A stretch of DNA of 64,000 bases. Origin: Hyposmocoma kahamanoa. Lineage: Eukaryota > Arthropoda > Insecta > Lepidoptera > Cosmopterigidae. The notes under the pieces were generated by a model. The model worked only from the letters and a program-made list of their open reading frames with translations, was not told the DNA's origin and did not search any database. The stretch lies in assembly GCF_003589595.1 (NCBI RefSeq), contig NW_020653726.1, forward strand, positions 12,305,780-12,369,779. Reading direction: 5' to 3'. This document shows, piece by piece, positions 30,345-40,525 of the stretch (positions are counted from its first letter, which is position 1; each line of letters opens with the position of its first letter). The position numbers and the translations under genes are program-made.

Positions 30345-32242
30345 TTTACTGCTCCTTGGGTGGAACACCGGTACTTAGAGTCCTTCAGAGGCTCTTTAAT
30401 TCAATCTTTCTCGAAGGTTATACGCCAGAAGCGTGAAATGAAAGCGTGGTGATACTCTTCTTCAAAAAGGGAGATAATATCCTATTGAAGAATTACAGGC
30501 CCATCTCGCTTCTAAGCCACGTTTATAAGCTGTTTTCACGCATCATCACTAATGGTCTCGCGCGCAGATTTGATGATTTTCAGCCCCCCGAACAAGCCAG
30601 TTTCCCAAAGAGCATCAGTACCATAGACCACATCCACACTCTGCGGCAGGTTATACAGAAGACCGAGGAGTATAATCTACCATTATGCTTAGCGTTTGTG
30701 GACTATGAGAAACCTTTGATTCGATCGAGATTGACTATCGATATATCGAAGTGTTGAAGTGTTTGTACAGAAACGCTACTATGTCAGTTCGACTCCAGGA
30801 CCAGTGCACAAGGCCTACTCAATTACAAAGAGGGGTGCGACAGGGAGACGTCATTTCTCCGAAACTGTTCACCACTGTATTGAAGATGCCTTCAAATTAC
30901 TGGACTGGAAAGGAATCGGCATCAACATCAATGGCGAGTACATCACTGGCAGAATCGCTGGAAGAGCTTGGCATTATGCTCGGTGACCTCAATAGAGTTT
31001 CCCAGCAAGTGGGTCTAAAAATGAACATGGACAAGACGAAACTTATGTCGAATGTCCATGTCGTACCCAGCCCTATAACACTCCAAAATAGAATCATGCG
31101 CAACGCTACGAGTGCCCCGTGGTACCGGCGCAACGCTAACCTCCATAATATAGAGCTTACGGCTCCCCACAATAGCCCAATTCATGAAACCACCCCAACC
31201 CCCTCATGGTGGCTGCATCCAACTACGACCCCCTCAGGGAACACCCCCATCGCGTACGTAGGACTCGTCGGCCAAGAGAAGCCCTCAACGACCCTGACGA
31301 CCCTATCACTCTCGCTACTTTGAAGGCCAACCAGATCGCTAATTAGTCCCTCTCCTCACGCACGAACTGTCCTCGCCGGCGAGGTCGTAGAGCCCCTCAT
31401 TTCAGCACGTACAGTGGTAGATTCTCTCCCACAGCACGCCCTTCTGACTGAAGTCTTCAGTAGCGCCTTGAGTCGAGGTCCATGCCCACTTGGGCGCCCT
31501 CATGCCCGCTACTTAGTTTTAAGTTTACTTTATAGTTTATTTTACGGGTTATGAGCCTTCAGCTCGTCCTTTTCTTCCGGTGGCGCAGTCAAGGCCATCA
31601 GCCGCCACCTGCAAAGTATCCCTCTACTCTTAAATTTGTTGAAGAATATGTCTACCTTGGACAAACCATCCAATTAGTCAGGGCTAACTTCGAAAAAGAG
31701 GTCAATCGTCGAATGCGACTAGATTGGGCAGCTTTCGGGAAGCTTCGAGACGTCTTCTCGTCCGAAATGCCGCAGTCTTTAAAGACAAAAGTCTTCGAGC
31801 AGTGCGTGTTGCCACCGATGACCTACGACTCTGAGACGTAGTCACTTACTATGGACCTCATAAAAAAGCTCAAAGTGACTCAACAAGCTATGGAGCGAGC
31901 AATGCTCGGCATTTCTCTATGTGATCGAATCAGAAATGAGGAAATCCGTAGAAGAACGAAAGTCGCCGACATAACTCGAAGGATTAGCAACTTGATGTGG
32001 CAGTGGGCAGGGCACATAGCTCGTAGAATTGACGGCCGTTGGCGCAGAATGGTTCTCGAATGGAGACCATGAACCGGAAGGCTCAGTGGGACGGCTCCGT
32101 ACTAAATGTACGGATGACCTGGTAAGGGCGGCGGGTAACCGATGGATGCACGTCGTGTCCAATCGGCTGGTCTGAAAATCTTTGGGGGAGGCCTAAGTTC
32201 ACCAGTGGACGTCTTCCGGCTGATATGATGATGATGATGATG
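30345..32242 (+). pseudogene. RTE-type LINE relic (5'-truncated polymerase)
   Basis: The reverse transcriptase begins near 30350 and reads 'VILFFKKGDNILLKNYRPIS', 'IDHIHTLRQVIQKTEEYNLP' and 'LAFVDYEKPL'. It then shifts frame to 'SVRLQDQCTRPTQLQRGVRQ', 'GDVISPKLFT', 'NGEYITG' and 'GLKMNMDKTKLMSN'. The FADD active-site segment expected after NGEY is deleted. A Jockey fragment interrupts it at about 31085-31545. The thumb and tail resume as 'VEEYVYLGQTI', 'LRDVFSSEMPQSLKTKVFEQ', a TAG stop, 'AMERAMLGISL' and 'WAGHIARR', and the element ends in (GAT)n. This is the RTE clade by wording and tail. The endonuclease is missing. Confidence 0.8.
31085..31545 (+). mobile_element. Jockey-type LINE 3' fragment inside the RTE relic
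   Basis: 'NRIMRNATSAPWYRRNANLH' and, in another frame, 'YDPLREHPHRVRRTRRPR' and 'TLATLKANQIAN' with a stop at about 31345 form the C-terminal tail of a Jockey-group polymerase. They are followed by a GC-richer 3' non-coding part to about 31545. It interrupts the RTE frame between 'MSNVHVVPSP' and 'VEEYVYLG'. The exact ends and target duplication are unclear. Confidence 0.6.
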
Positions 32243-32300
32243 AGTAACTTTGTGCTATATGATACGTAAATTTGAGAAAGTAAGGCGACAATTTAAGTTT
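32243..32300. mobile_element. Family I MITE, right part of a split copy
   Basis: 'agtaactttgtgctatatga' to 'gagaaagtaaggcgacaatt' is the right end of family I (compare 18928-18972) and continues the left part that ends at 27126. Confidence 0.75.
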
Positions 32301-32395
32301 GTAGAAAATATTCCATCCCTAAGGGAGGCAAACTAGCACTTTCCCGTAACTGATTTCAATAAAACTGGTGAATGAACTTCTGGGGTCGGTACTTT
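32300..32395 (+). repeat. Family B repeat, 3' half of a split copy
   Basis: 'gaaaatattccatccctaag' to 'cttctggggtcggtactttt' completes the copy begun at 26771. Confidence 0.65.
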
Positions 32396-32454
32396 TTATA
32401 GAAAAGTTATTTATTAAATTACTAAAATAAAAGTGACTTTTTCTTTTATTACAG

Positions 32455-32598
32455 GTGTATTTGGTGTGTGTGCGCGATGTGCTACTTCAGTATAATAGTG
32501 ATTATATTTGATTTGTATACCGTGTGAAGTGGTTGTGATTATCGAAATGCGTGGGCGGCCGCTCCTCTTGTTACTGCTCCTATCTGGACTTGTACTGG
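32455..32598 (+). CDS. Candidate host exon: 5' leader and signal peptide start of a secreted or membrane protein
   Basis: The acceptor 'ttttcttttattacag' ends at 32454 and the donor 'gtaagt' starts at 32599. The exon carries a 92-base leader and an ATG at 32547 encoding MRGRPLLLLLLLSGLVL plus the first base of a Gly codon: a short basic start and a leucine-rich core, the layout of a signal peptide. The intron is phase 1, common after signal peptides in extracellular-domain genes. An upstream ORF of 16 codons (ATG 32477, TGA 32525-32527) precedes the start. No TE family matches the segment, unlike its neighbours. I found no other exon of this gene in the window, and the protein cannot be identified from 17 residues. 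A chance ORF with good splice sites remains possible. Confidence 0.6.
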
Positions 32599-32834
32599 GT
32601 AAGTTTATCATTTTGTAGCTAATAACATGTTTAGCGTTTATATACTAAATACCTGTAACCTTCTAAAAAGTAAGAGGTCAATTTTCAATGAGAAGAAAAA
32701 TAATTGTAAAAATAATAACACTTTAATTTCAGATAAAATCCATATAGTATTAGCAACAATTAACTTATAAGAGCTAGTATTAATATTATTCTAACTATAG
32801 GGACAATATTTTAAGGATTTTTTTTTATATTATC
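32599..32834 (+). other. Probable intron start, AT-rich
   Basis: AT-rich sequence after the donor site; no gene or repeat recognised before the next family A copy. Confidence 0.4.
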
Positions 32835-33072
32835 AAGTGACGGGACGAACAAGTCGTGCGCCTGATGGTAAGCTACACGCCTACTACACGCACTTCCACT
32901 ACGCCCATCACCATGAGACATAATTTGACAAGTCCCATAAGCCTGTAATTTCACCACCCTTACCCTTCCAAAATGGAACGCAGTAATGTTTATATTAGTG
33001 TTTGGAGGCAGAAATAAGTATGGTGGCAGTATTCGTCGAACTTTTTCACGAGGAGCTCTACTGCTACTAAAC
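32835..33072 (+). repeat. Family A repeat with internal deletion
   Basis: 'agtgacgggacgaacaagtc' to 'cgaggagctctactgctact'; the 'cagttgcagtgccactcaga' section is deleted. Confidence 0.85.
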
Positions 33073-33429
33073 ACTAATAATATTACAAAACTATTATTAT
33101 AATACCTGTAATTATAACTTGTTCGTCCCGTTATTACATAGTTTAGGGAAACCTGATTATAATTTTATCGTTTTACCTACAATTTTAACAAAAAAATAAT
33201 ACTAATTTAAAACACTGCAATACTTGGTTACAAAGATTGCGTACTCACTCTAATTATTCAAATTTAACTAAACCTCACAATTTTATAACCACAAAGCTTC
33301 GGTGCGCCTGTCGAAAAAAGATCTGCCGCCTGTAGCTGCGCGTGTTATTTATAGTGACCGTTCAGTGTGCGGTGACGGGAGGGGTTTTGCTATGTATAAG
33401 ATCATTGAGGCCTTATATAAATTAAATTT
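33073..33429. other. Unique DNA, no gene seen
   Basis: No gene recognised. A reversed trace of the family A head, 'cttgttcgtcccgt', lies at about 33118-33131. Confidence 0.4.
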
Positions 33430-33795
33430 TAAATAAGTAGCTTAGTCCATCTCCGTAGGAGCGGCGAGTCCTACTCATCCGAGAACACACGCAGGACGTT
33501 CTTAGAGTTCACTCAGAGGCGTTCCATTGCAAATGCACAGTATTTTCTCCCGATTGCCATGAAACCATCAAGTTTACCATCGGACATCCAGACGTACGAC
33601 GGGATATCAACCCTACTTGGTCTTTATTGTCTTCAGACGTACTAAGCGCTTTTTGTCATCTTTTATTATGCACACAGCACAGGAATGGAATTTCCTGCCT
33701 GCAACTGTATTTCCGAGTACATACAACCCCAATATCTTTAAGATGAGTCTGAATAGGCATCTTCTTGTCGAGGTCGTTCCATCGTAGACCCTATC
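33430..33795 (+). mobile_element. LINE RT C-terminal fragment related to family F
   Basis: The plus strand reads 'ENTRRTFLEFTQRRSIANAQ' and then 'TAQEWNFLPATVFPSTYNPN' and 'MSLNRHLL', the same C-terminal layout as family F but strongly diverged. Stops and shifts are present and no catalytic domain remains. Confidence 0.6.
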
Positions 33796-34267
33796 TTTAT
33801 TCCCGGGTTAGTAGTGGTCAATGCACTATGGCAACCCGATCAGCACACGGTATGCGTATTGGACACGTACGTCGCCGAACTAATAACTATTAGGTAATCT
33901 GTGGCCGAACACACGCCGCGAATACCAAACCCAGACAGACTGCACGTGTTGTTGTAAACAGTATACTTTAAAAAGCGTTAATTTAAACATCATTCTCCAT
34001 AATTTATACAATTTTATATACTTATCGTTGTACATGATTTACATTTTTGTTTCAATATTTGATCTTCCGCTCAACTAGTTTTTGATTACAGACGTAAAAG
34101 AATTCTGCCGCCTTTTGAAGCTCAATCTATATGACAGCAATTTTCACTTCGTCGTCGTTGTACAACAGTTCAACTGTATACTATATCAATACTGCTAGCG
34201 TAACATGTTTACAGGTGTCGCTGTACTCGTAAAGCAAATTGGTTTGTACAAAGTAATCTTTGTTTCG
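33796..34267. other. Unique DNA, no gene seen
   Basis: No gene or repeat recognised. Confidence 0.45.
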
Positions 34268-34478
34268 TACCCTAAACTGTGAAACATACAGAGAGCTAGC
34301 GCGAGTCGGGTGCAGATCGGGTCGGGACAACGGCGGGTGTAATTCCATTTATTTATATGGACGACAATACACCGTGCGCGGGCGCGAGCGTCCGTCTCGC
34401 ATTTCGGATTTACACCCGCGGCCGCGGCAGATCCGACCCGGTCCGCACCCGCTCTCTATGTGTTTCACGCTTTAGTAT
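34268..34478. mobile_element. GC-rich MITE with long inverted ends
   Basis: The left end 'ctaaactgtgaaacatacag' and the reverse complement of the right end ('actaaagcgtgaaacacata') match. A second inverted block (gggtgcagatcgggtcgg / ccgacccggtccgcaccc) lies inside. About 210 bp, no coding function; the open frames crossing it are chance frames in GC-rich sequence. Confidence 0.65.
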
Positions 34479-35723
34479 AATAAAGCCACATGTGAACATA
34501 CATCAAAAGTGCTTTTATCACATGAAAGCCATGAAAGTACGAACTACATGCAACAATTAAGTATATTTGAAATTTCATAACTCTCATCAAAAAGTTATCG
34601 ACTAATTTCGTTAGTAGAAACTTTAAACCTCTCTAATGAAAAGTCGTCATTTTGCAGTTATGATTTTATTACACCGAGAGTGTGTGTTTCTTTTGTCCTT
34701 TTGGATTTTTAAAAATCATTTTGAAGCTGACTGTAATTACATTTAATGTAACGATTGCATGAAAAATCCACTGCCTAACATCATTGAAATGAATTTTTCA
34801 GTCCACACACAGCAGCACATGGCAACGGTTAGGCCTTTGAAGCATCTTTGCTTTCAGTGCACGGCCGTCCCTTTCGGTCACGGAACGTTTTACTTCACGC
34901 TCGTTGAATGAAAACAAACGATGGCTTAAATAAAATTGTCCTTAAAGTGCTATGAAGTGCTGGTGTACTTTTTCAGTGGACTTATATGTTCGGTATGAAA
35001 ATTCAAGGCGAGTCTATCGTCAATAAACATTTTTAATACAACCAACTTCAAAAATCACAAAAGTCAATAAGCGAAAAATAATATAAATAATATAATAACT
35101 AAAAAGCGAAAAATTACAAAATACAGATTAAATCCAAGTGCAGGTAAAACTTTTAATTTATTTTTGACTTGTTTCATTTTGTACACAGTATATTATAATT
35201 ACTACTTTTTACAGTATATTTTAATCTACATTTATGGTTTATTTATACAATTACAACGTGACAATTCTTTTCCAAACCTATTACCTATAATTTTAATAAA
35301 ATATTATTCGTATATGCTACCTACTGATCGGTTTGAAGTTTTATTTTACCACTAAAATTGATACTTAAATATTTACAACATCTAATCAGTTATTTTTGGA
35401 GTCGGTGCCAGCCAAATAATAAAAAACAAAGAAATACCTTAATGTATTAAACATTAAGATTGTAAATTACCCGTGCTCGTTTTCAAAGATAAAATTCGTG
35501 ATATATATTTAAATATATATTAATGATTTCTGGTGGCTATTTCAACCAAATACGAAGGGTTCTTTATTCTCTTATGGTGGCCTGTTTTTACGCTTTGAAG
35601 ACCATATTTATACAACGTAAGTAAGGTTTTTTTAATTATTCATAAAAATACATAAAGTAGTAGTGATTTTTTAGATTTTTTATTTTCTGGTTTACCAACA
35701 CAGTACGGGACTTTGATGGCTAC
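34479..35723. other. AT-rich unique DNA
   Basis: No supported gene. The stretch 34800-34930 is less AT-rich ('acggccgtccctttcggtca') but shows no coding frame or known repeat. Confidence 0.45.
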
Positions 35724-36333
35724 TACGTGGGGCGCACTATAAGTTTCCGGAGTGAATAAGAAAAAAGATACTTTAAATGGTCAGAAATGAACTTTTTGTT
35801 TCTCAAACTATTCTCCGTTAGCGTTAATACACTTTTTCATACAAATGAACCAATTTTGAAAATATTTATGCCACTCCTCCGTGACAATCTCTGAAACATA
35901 TTTTTCATACTGCGATAGCCTCTTCAGGTCATGAAAATCGTTGACCGCGTAACTGGTTCTTAATTTTTGGAAATAAATAAAAGTCACAAGGTGCCAGGTC
36001 GGGACTGTACGCGGGATGGCTCATGAGGTCAACTTTGTTCGCCTTCAAAAATTCATTTGTCTGTCTGGCCGTGTGAGAACTGGCATTATAGTGGTGTAAG
36101 ATGATACGGCGTTTACGATTATTTTTACGGAGTTTGTCAATAACTTCCGGCAAACACATGGTCGTGTATCCATCACTATTCACGGTATAACGATTCTCCA
36201 AAGCAACAGTAGCCACATGTCTAGTTTTATTAAAAATAGAAGCAATCACCGCTTAGAGGCACTTTCCACGCGCGCCACTTTGATTGGTTTCTGTAAGTGG
36301 CCAATTCCGGAAACGTATAGTGCGCCCTACGTA
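35724..36333 (-). mobile_element. Internally deleted mariner element
   Basis: Terminal inverted repeats at 35724-35751 (starts 'tacgtggggcgcactataag') and 36306-36333 agree at 26 of 28 positions. The element is 610 bp instead of about 1.3 kb; the 5' half of the transposase gene is deleted. It is a different mariner lineage from the 28.4-kb copy. Confidence 0.8.
35765..36249 (-). pseudogene. mariner transposase C-terminal half, catalytic Asp lost
   Basis: The open part (36249-35929) reads 'TVNSDGYTTMCLPEV', 'IILHHYNASSHTARQT' and 'HPAYSPDLAPCDFYLFPKIK'. Mariner transposases have Asp after the HH, and here it is Tyr. After 'LRGQRF' a one-base frameshift occurs, and the remainder ('HDLKRLSQYEKYVSEIVTEE') continues in the next frame towards 35765. 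The N-terminal DNA-binding domain and the first catalytic Asp are absent. Clearly non-functional; the element could only have moved in trans. Confidence 0.8.
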
Positions 36334-36448
36334 TCTTGGAAATATATTATCTAAAATTAAATAACAATAATAATATGATAGAAAATCACACTAATTAACT
36401 GGTCTCAAATGAAGGAATTTGCTGCTGTGTTTTTTTCTGTATGATATC
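36334..36448. other. AT-rich spacer
   Basis: Nothing recognised. Confidence 0.4.
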
Positions 36449-36545
36449 AACTGACGGGAAGAACAAACCGTGCGCCTCACAGGCATATATTTAAAGTGCG
36501 CCTGATAATAAGCGAGACATCTACCCAAACAATTGCACTACAGTG
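36449..36545 (+). repeat. Family A repeat, 5' part of an interrupted copy
   Basis: 'actgacgggaagaacaaacc' to 'caattgcactacagtg', where the family breaks off. The rest resumes at 36952. Confidence 0.65.
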
Positions 36546-36951
36546 TACTGTTGGGTAATTTTCCGAAAAAAATTATTTAGTAGAGATTTTTTCTAAAAAC
36601 TACCCGTACGATTTAAAAAATTGGAAAAATATAATTTCGAAGGCTCATTATTATGTTCTACGTTTCAAAATATCTTTTGAAGTTTTCTTTAGCATGAAAT
36701 TTAAAATAAACTATTATAACTAAAAGTTAAATGAAACTTATAGAAAGGAGAAATTTATAAATGATTTCACAACAGCGAAAAAAATCCTTTTTAATAGCTC
36801 CATCGTTTCCGTTCAGTAACTTCAACTTTTGACAGATTTCAACGTCAAACGTGGAAATTTAAAGGAAAAATATTGGGAAAAATATTTATTTTTCTGAAAA
36901 ATCATGATTATTTTCAAAAGTGGAAATTTTTCCATGACCCAAGCTGATTTA
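36546..36951. mobile_element. About 400-bp insertion inside a family A copy
   Basis: AT-rich, with short inverted ends 'ttgggtaat' near 36553 and 'atgacccaa' near 36934. The motif 'acagtg' occurs on both sides (36540s and 36951-36956), a possible target duplication. No coding capacity. Could be a MITE of unknown family. Confidence 0.45.
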
Positions 36952-37142
36952 CAGTGCCACTCAGAGTTATGAATCGCAAATATTTGATGGCTACTATCAC
37001 TGCACCTGTCACCCTGATACATAAAGTTGTTATGTCCCATATGCCTGTAGTTTATCTTTCAAAACCGGAATGTAGCAACGCTCACATTACTGGTGGTAGT
37101 ATGTCTCTGGACGAACTCTTCACAAGGAGCTCTACTGCAACT
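36952..37142 (+). repeat. Family A repeat, 3' part of an interrupted copy
   Basis: 'cagtgccactcagagttatg' to 'cttcacaaggagctctactg', completing the copy begun at 36449. Confidence 0.75.
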
Positions 37143-37441
37143 ACAATTCACTACGTGCCATTTAAAATCCGTTTAATTTTGATTTATCTTTTGTATTTTC
37201 ATACTAACTATTGTAAAGAGTAGGATAAACTCATTTTTATTACAATCGGCTGAAGTTATAATTTGATCGCCGACGGTACGATTTGATATGTGGTGAATGA
37301 GTATGAATAGGTAACATGAACATTATTGTTTAATCTCTAACTGTGTGTGTTCATGATGGATGATGACTCCTCCAAAGTGTCCCTTGGGGATGTTATTAAA
37401 TCGCATCACTCGCGTAAGAATGAGGGAGTTACGTCAAACAT

Positions 37442-37584
37442 GTTTATTGCTCCATTACATACAGAAAAATATAACCCACGTCCTCTCCAATTCTTGTAGC
37501 TCTATCTACAATATTAGTCGATAGAATTACAAGAATTGGAGAGGATGTGGGTTATAGTTTTCTGTATCTAATGAAGCAATAAAC
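37442..37584. repeat. Long inverted repeat (65-bp arms)
   Basis: The left arm 37442-37506 and right arm 37520-37584 are near-perfect reverse complements (for example 'cctctccaattcttgtagct' against 'gttacaagaattggagagg'-type sequence) around a loop of about 13 bases. Confidence 0.85.
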
Positions 37585-37626
37585 GTTTTTGAATTATCTT
37601 CCACTAATGCCAATCTTCCATGAGGG

Positions 37627-37686
37627 GTGCGAATAATAATAATGATAATAATAATAATAATGTTTAAAATAAATATGATAATAATA

Positions 37687-37721
<35 letters not shown>

Positions 37722-38040
37722 AATAATAATAGTAACAGTAGCAGTAGCAGGAATAGTAATAACAATAACAATAGTAACAACAGTGACATTAGTGACAACA
37801 GTGCCAACAGTGACAACAGTTACAACAGTTGCAACAGTGACAACGGTGGCAACAGTTACAATAGCGAAAACAGTGACAACAGTGATGACAGTGACAACAG
37901 TGACAACATTGACAACAGTGACAACGGTGACAACAGGGACAACAGGAATAACAGGCACAACAGGAACAACAGTAACAACAGTAACAATAGTAACAACAAT
38001 AACAACAACAACAATAATAATAATAATAATAATAGAGTAA
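37627..38040. repeat. Compound microsatellite: (ATA)n, (GAT)n, (ACAGTG/ACAACAGTG)n, (AAT)n
   Basis: Trinucleotide runs grade into a degenerate hexamer-nonamer block built on 'aacagtgac'. Long open frames on both strands are products of the repeat. Confidence 0.95.
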
Positions 38041-38118
38041 TAATAACATATGAAAGGGTAACTAATTATCTTACGGATTACGCCTTGTCTCTCTACGCTC
38101 AGAATATCTGAAAGCAAT

Positions 38119-38768
38119 TTAAAGTTTCAAGCGTTTCAAATAATAATAAGAATAAGAAGTTTCAAATAAAACGTGATATTTTCATGTATACTCCCTTTAT
38201 TGTTGTCAGTTACATCCTCTACAGACCATTTAAACCATACAGTCACATCACGCCTGAATTCTCTGCGTACCTATCGTTAACGTGCAGCTCCGTTCCTCGG
38301 AGAGTTAGTTCATTAAGGAAGTGCCTTATATTTATTAGAGCTTTGTTCCACTTACATTCTCCAGTAATTTAATTACGCTGCTCTTTTGTTACCCAATTGT
38401 TCTTAAGTATACTTATCGTCGTGCGGATATGATTAGTTTCGTTGTACTGTTGACCCCTTAGGTAATATATTATATACGCATCTAAATATAGAGGCTTATA
38501 TTACTAACGTAGAATATTACTAACATCATAAACAACAACTTTTGTTCCATGACTTTTGATTGACTTTCGTCACATTTACTTTCATATAAAAATAAAAATA
38601 TTTAAATAGATCACTCTAAACAGTGATAACTATGTGCAAAACGCAGGAGGGAGGTTTGGGATTGTCGAGGAGGACGCTTGCACATTTTAAACTTATTCTG
38701 TAACTGCCAGATACAGATTTTGAAAGTATTAGATAATACAAGAAAAACTTAAAAGTCTATGTCTAATT
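38119..38768. other. AT-rich unique DNA
   Basis: No gene or repeat recognised up to the short family G insertion. Confidence 0.45.
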
Positions 38769-38856
38769 GTTTGAAAAAACAAATATACGCGATTTAAATC
38801 CGGAAAAATAGTTTCATTTCCTATCTGTAACAATCGCGAAAACCTAAGAACTCGTT
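38769..38856 (+). mobile_element. Family G retroelement, 88-bp 5'-truncated copy
   Basis: Flanked by exact 11-bp direct repeats 'tatgtctaatt' at 38758-38768 and 38857-38867. The insert reads 'gtttgaaaaaacaaatatac', 'gcgatttaaatccggaaaaa', 'aacaatcgcgaaaacctaag' and ends 'aactcg'. A variable 5' start with a constant 3' end and a target duplication of this size indicate target-primed insertion. Two longer copies are at 44824-46352 (with Tc1 inside) and 48688-49476. Confidence 0.8.
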
Positions 38857-38868
38857 TATGTCTAATTA

Positions 38869-40249
38869 TTTATTATGTTTAGTAAAACGTCATGGTACAA
38901 AAGTTGTTGTTTAAGATGTAAATAATATAGCCCTGCGAGGTTGTTCGTATTTTACAAATAACCAGGTATTAATTATACTTTAATGAGCCTTTGGAGTTTA
39001 TATGAACATAATTCTTGGATATCGCAAAATTTCACGTTTTATGCTTTTGAACCAAGTCTGTGCATTATATCTACTGCGAATTAGATCGAGTTATTTAAAG
39101 CAGAAGTTTTAAATTTATAAAAATAGTTATTTGTTATCCGCTCACGCGATTCATGCGTCTCTGGAAGCATACCACACCTAGAGGTACCGGTGATGATTTT
39201 ATACCGATTTATCGGATATCGAAGTTATAACAGGTAAAAGAAATAATACTAATTGCTATTTCGGTAACTACTCTAGCAAACCATAAAGTTTTTAATGCCT
39301 GGGGTCTGTCATTTAAAAAAAATAAACAACTTCAAAAATACGTCACGACAATCGTGTGTGTTATTATTTGGGCTGGTGATGTCGGTGTTTATTTATTGAA
39401 AACATACCGTAAGTTGCTTTATTAAGTTTACCCTGAATATGAATGTTTATAAACTATACTTTAAGGAGTAATTTCATGGTAAACATTAGAACCACTCAAA
39501 CGGAATATTATCATATTTACCCACCAAAAATTTCATTAGTGCTTTTTAATTTGCGGTGTATTACTGCATTTTATTTGAGATGTTTTTGTTGTAGTACGGA
39601 GGGTATATATTTAGCAATGCAGAATAATAATTTTTATTTTTGAAAACTTGTATTTAAACTGAATGAATCCTTTTCTAATTTGCGAAACCAAATAGCCGCC
39701 ATTTTGCGGTAGGATGAGCGCATCGCGTGAGCGGATTGCAAGACTACAAAGTTGTTATTTGACGCGAGTGCTTGTATTGAAACCTGGGCAAACAAAGGAG
39801 GCTAAAAATAGAATCCTGAGCGTAGCGAGGGTTTCAAGGCACAAGACGCAAAACAACTTTGCTGCCGAGCGAAACACACAACTTTTCACCTCACTATAGT
39901 AAGAAAAATGGTAGATAAAAGAAAAACAGGTGAACTATAACAAATCAGTGATAATAAACAAAATTACCCATCGTTGCCAATTTAATGTCAACAATAATGA
40001 GAATAAAATATACCAACGGATTTATATTACATAAATAATCTACGACAAATCGTGTAGTCGAAAGTGTCATTATGTTTTTTGCATCGAAAGAAAAAGTTAG
40101 GTGCACCACAGTCCGTCGTCAAGTTTGAATTTGAAAACCCTTTTCGAGCAGATTTCGAATGAGAAAGAAATCCTTTCCGAGCTAGTGAGGTGAAAAATTA
40201 TATTGTTACAAAAAAAATAATTTCGTATTTCAACATGCTTGCTTTTGCC
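38869..40249. other. AT-rich DNA, unassigned
   Basis: No gene recognised. 39700-39900 is less AT-rich ('gagcgtagcgagggtttcaa') and 'ttttcacctcacta' (39885) recurs inverted as 'tagtgaggtgaaaa' (40185), suggesting a further MITE of about 310 bp, but I cannot define it. Confidence 0.4.
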
Positions 40250-40525
40250 ATTATTATATTCTTCCACAATACAAAAATTTTGTGACAGAAATTTCAATTT
40301 CCGATGTCCACAGGGAGGACCCGAATCCTTTGATAATATGTCACTAAACTGAGACATTCGGGTACCACAATCAAATTTTTAGTTACCAATATAGGAATAT
40401 TTCCCAAACTCAAATAGACTAGAATAGAACATAATTCGAAATTTTCATATATTCTGTGTATTTTATTCAAACATTGTAATAAAAGGGGCTTATAATTTAA
40501 TATACCATGAAATAAAAATTGTTTA
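40250..40525 (-). repeat. Family L repeat
   Basis: Minus-strand copy matching 11735-11975 in its first part and 4840-4950 in its second part, and so the longest version of the family in the window. Weakly coding-like but unrecognised. Confidence 0.6.

Larger units (their letters stand above)
27127..32242 (+). mobile_element. 5.1-kb insertion ending in an RTE 3' tail
   Basis: The direct repeat 'agtaactttgt' occurs at 27116-27126 and 32243-32253, and joining the two flanks restores a continuous family I MITE. The block is therefore an insertion with an 11-bp target duplication. Its right end is the (GAT)n tail of an RTE-type LINE, which suits target-primed retrotransposition. Inside are a mariner (28416-29694) and a Jockey fragment (31085-31545). 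The left part (27127-28413 and 29697-30344) is AT-rich and does not look like RTE endonuclease, so its origin is unexplained. Confidence 0.65.
37258..38118 (-). repeat. Family H repeat with microsatellite expansion
   Basis: 37258-37415 and 38045-38118 match, in reverse complement, the two ends of 56348-56610 ('gatcgccgac', 'tgttcatgat', and 'tctgagcgtagagagacaag' on the minus strand). Between them this copy has gained a 65-bp-arm inverted duplication and a 400-bp microsatellite block. The minus-strand frame ending near 37527 contains 'DNSKTFIASLDTENYNPHPL', which looks protein-like but is unrecognised. Confidence 0.6.

Noticed and set aside
36540..36956. Confident target duplication 'acagtg' around the insertion in family A
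   Set aside because: The repeat does not sit at the TIR-like ends (ttgggt/acccaa), so the insertion borders remain uncertain.
37527..38117. Long open frame rich in Val/Thr/Ile
   Set aside because: It is the translation of a microsatellite; both strands are open for the same reason.
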